A stretch of 6,532 nt of DNA, taken from positions 1 to 6,532 of the forward strand of contig CAMZHB010000098.1 of assembly GCA_947306605.1 (NCBI GenBank), read 5' to 3'. Every line of letters begins with the position of its first letter. Position 1 is the first letter of the stretch. Positions 5,657 to 6,532 of this stretch are shown here, one piece after another. Source of the stretch: an uncultured Prevotellaceae bacterium (GTDB lineage: Bacteria > Bacteroidota > Bacteroidia > Bacteroidales > Bacteroidaceae). Position numbers and translations under genes: made by a program. A model generated the notes under the pieces. It saw only the letters and a program-made list of their open reading frames with translations. It did not search any database and was not told the DNA's origin.

Positions 5657-5685
5657 GTTTTAGTTGCGTTTTTGACAACTAAAAC
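5657..5685. promoter_or_regulatory. Perfect 10-bp inverted repeat next to the repair-operon promoter
   Basis: GTTTTAGTTG (5657-5666), a 9-nt spacer, and CAACTAAAAC (5676-5685) are exact reverse complements. The site lies just upstream of the -33 region of the repair operon. There is no gene pointing into it and no T tract after it, so a terminator is unlikely. A binding site for a dimeric regulator is the simplest reading, by inference. Confidence 0.5.
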
Positions 5686-5702
5686 GAAGAGAGGCTATAT
5701 CT

Positions 5703-5882
5703 GTTTTAACACTTTTGTAATACACTGGTTTTCAATAGAGTTTTGGGAATGTGAAATAGAGACGGCGTCTGTAATTTTTGAAACGCCGTTTCAAACTTTC
5801 GAAACGCCGTCTTTGAGGCTCGAAACGTGGTCTCCTTTCCCGAGTGTGTTAAAACGGTTGCGGCACGTCCGTTAACACTTTT
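5703..5882. repeat. Inverted GTTTTAACAC copies bracketing the 21-bp array, plus a terminator-like hairpin
   Basis: GTTTTAACAC (5703-5712) and its exact reverse complement GTGTTAAAAC (5846-5855) lie on either side of the tandem array. A further copy TTAACACTTTT (5872-5882) repeats the 11-mer at 5706-5716 directly. The copies at 5846-5857 and 5869-5878 can also pair as a hairpin with a 2-nt bulge, followed by TTTT on the plus strand. Confidence 0.5.
5760..5843 (+). repeat. Four-unit 21-bp tandem repeat, core AAACGCCGTTT
   Basis: Four consecutive 21-bp units start at 5760, 5781, 5802 and 5823. Their first 11 bases are AGACGGCGTCT, AAACGCCGTTT, AAACGCCGTCT and AAACGTGGTCT. The core of the second unit is a perfect odd palindrome, GAAACGCCGTTTC (5780-5792), and the first has AGACG/CGTCT symmetry. 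Because 21 is a multiple of three, the array yields spurious heptapeptide repeats (FETPFQT, FETPSLR) that should not be read as protein. A related two-unit copy sits at 3689-3730. Confidence 0.65.
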
Positions 5883-5927
5883 AACAGCCTGCGGATGCCG
5901 CGTGTGTGGTTTTTCTCCGTTTTTTTC

Positions 5928-5956
5928 GTGTAAATGAATGAAAATACCTACCTTTG
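5928..5956 (+). promoter_or_regulatory. Probable promoter of the AI-2E family permease gene
   Basis: TACCTTTG (5949-5956) is a perfect Bacteroides -7 box, 25 bp before the ATG at 5982. The -33 position is weak: GTG at 5928-5930 after a run of T. The leader would be about 15-20 nt. Confidence 0.6.
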
Positions 5957-5981
5957 CAGGCGTATAAAAAGAGTAAAGGTT

Positions 5982-6532
5982 ATGGCAATATTCAAGAAAG
6001 AAATCACGTTCGACGTTTTTGTGCGAGGTTTGACAGCTATTCTGGGTGTGGTGTTGCTCGTGTTGGCAATCGACTACCTGAGCCCCGTGCTGTTGCCGTT
6101 TGTGGTGGCGTGGTTTCTGGCCTACCTGCTCTTTCCCGTGGTGCGTTTCCTCCAGTACCGGTTGCATCTGCGCTCGCGCATTCTTAGTATCGTGGTGATG
6201 CTGCTGCTCATCGCGGGGCTGGTGTGGGCGTTTTGCGCCATGACCATACCGTCGATAGTGAAGGAGGCTGACCACTTCAAGACCATCGCCGTGGAGGTGA
6301 TAGAGAAAGGCACGAACAACAAGAGCATTTCGCCTGCGGTGGAGGAATTCATCAACGAGCAGGCCAAGAATTTCGAGTGGCAGAAGTTGTTTGAACAACA
6401 GGAGCTCATCAATTTGGTGAAGGCCGCCGCGTCGCGGGCGTGGAGCTTGCTGACGGGCACGCTGGGCATCATCATCACCATCGTGTCGTCGTTCATCGCC
6501 TTGCTCTACTTCTTCTTTATCCTCTACGACTA
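5982..6532 (+). CDS. AI-2E family transporter (UPF0118 membrane protein), C-terminus cut by window edge
   Basis: The first 183 residues of a multi-pass inner-membrane protein of the AI-2E/UPF0118 family; full members are about 340-390 residues, so about half is missing. Visible: a short cytoplasmic start MAIFKKEITFDVF, transmembrane segments at about 16-34 and 35-55 joined at SPVLLPF (family-typical proline-rich turn followed by VVAWFLAYLLFPVV), a third at about 67-88, then a long polar helix region (90-150) carrying EEFINEQAKNFEWQKLFEQQ, and a new membrane segment TLGIIITIVSSFIALLYFFFILYDY, which matches the family's conserved F-x-x-YD-like end. Family members have been linked to autoinducer-2 export (TqsA) or Na+/H+ antiport; the substrate here is not known. 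It is divergent from the repair operon. The start gives the standard N-terminus. Confidence 0.93.
   Translation, partial: MAIFKKEITFDVFVRGLTAILGVVLLVLAIDYLSPVLLPFVVAWFLAYLLFPVVRFLQYRLHLRSRILSIVVMLLLIAGLVWAFCAMTIPSIVKEADHFKTIAVEVIEKGTNNKSISPAVEEFINEQAKNFEWQKLFEQQELINLVKAAASRAWSLLTGTLGIIITIVSSFIALLYFFFILYD

Noticed and set aside
5760..5843. CRISPR array
   Set aside because: The units are contiguous 21-bp repeats without unique spacers, degenerate, and no cas gene is nearby.
5672..5875. 67-codon frame with FETP heptapeptide repeats
   Set aside because: The repeats come from the 21-bp tandem DNA array, and a -7 box and operator-like elements occupy the same gap.
5706..6398. 230-codon open frame on the minus strand
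   Set aside because: Antisense to the AI-2E permease and running through the 21-bp array; His/Gln/Arg-rich with heptapeptide repeats made by the DNA repeat.

Overview
The window looks like a chromosomal piece of a Bacteroidales bacterium, most likely Prevotella-like. Reasons: the proteins resemble Bacteroidales families, coding DNA is fairly GC-rich while the gaps are AT-rich, ribosome sites are weak, and three intergenic -7 boxes fit the Bacteroides consensus TAnnTTTG. No mobile element, CRISPR array, tRNA or rRNA is visible. Taxon is inferred from sequence character only.

Layout: (1) 1-1876, minus strand: the first 625 codons of the disaggregase ClpB, running off the left edge. (2) 1877-2076: a divergent regulatory gap with a compound dyad element (1950-1981) and a GC-rich hairpin (2022-2041). 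(3) 2077-2583, plus: a GNAT acetyltransferase, which meets (4) a histidine phosphatase (2586-3116, minus) tail to tail with 2 bp between them. The likely terminator of the acetyltransferase (2685-2714) lies inside the phosphatase coding sequence. (5) 3120-3626, minus: an exported thioredoxin-fold protein with CGWC, which forms a two-gene operon with the phosphatase and has a near-perfect Bacteroides promoter. (6) 3857-5579, minus: a compact four-gene operon transcribed in the order uracil-DNA glycosylase family protein, 47-aa single-span membrane peptide, TfoX N-terminal domain protein, and O6-alkylguanine-DNA alkyltransferase. (7) 5580-5981: a 402-bp divergent gap with two promoters, a perfect 10-bp-stem hairpin and a four-unit 21-bp tandem repeat. 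(8) 5982 to the right edge, plus: the start of an AI-2E family (UPF0118) permease.

Functionally the window is housekeeping and stress upkeep: protein disaggregation (ClpB), envelope thiol redox (thioredoxin-fold protein), and DNA base repair (glycosylase plus alkyltransferase). No new defence or mobile system is evident. The points most worth a second look are non-coding: the terminator embedded in a convergent gene, the 21-bp-phased palindromic repeats in two gaps flanking the repair operon, and the compound dyad before clpB. Two small coding questions also stand out: the 47-aa membrane peptide in the repair operon, and a 41-codon open extension in frame after the alkyltransferase stop.
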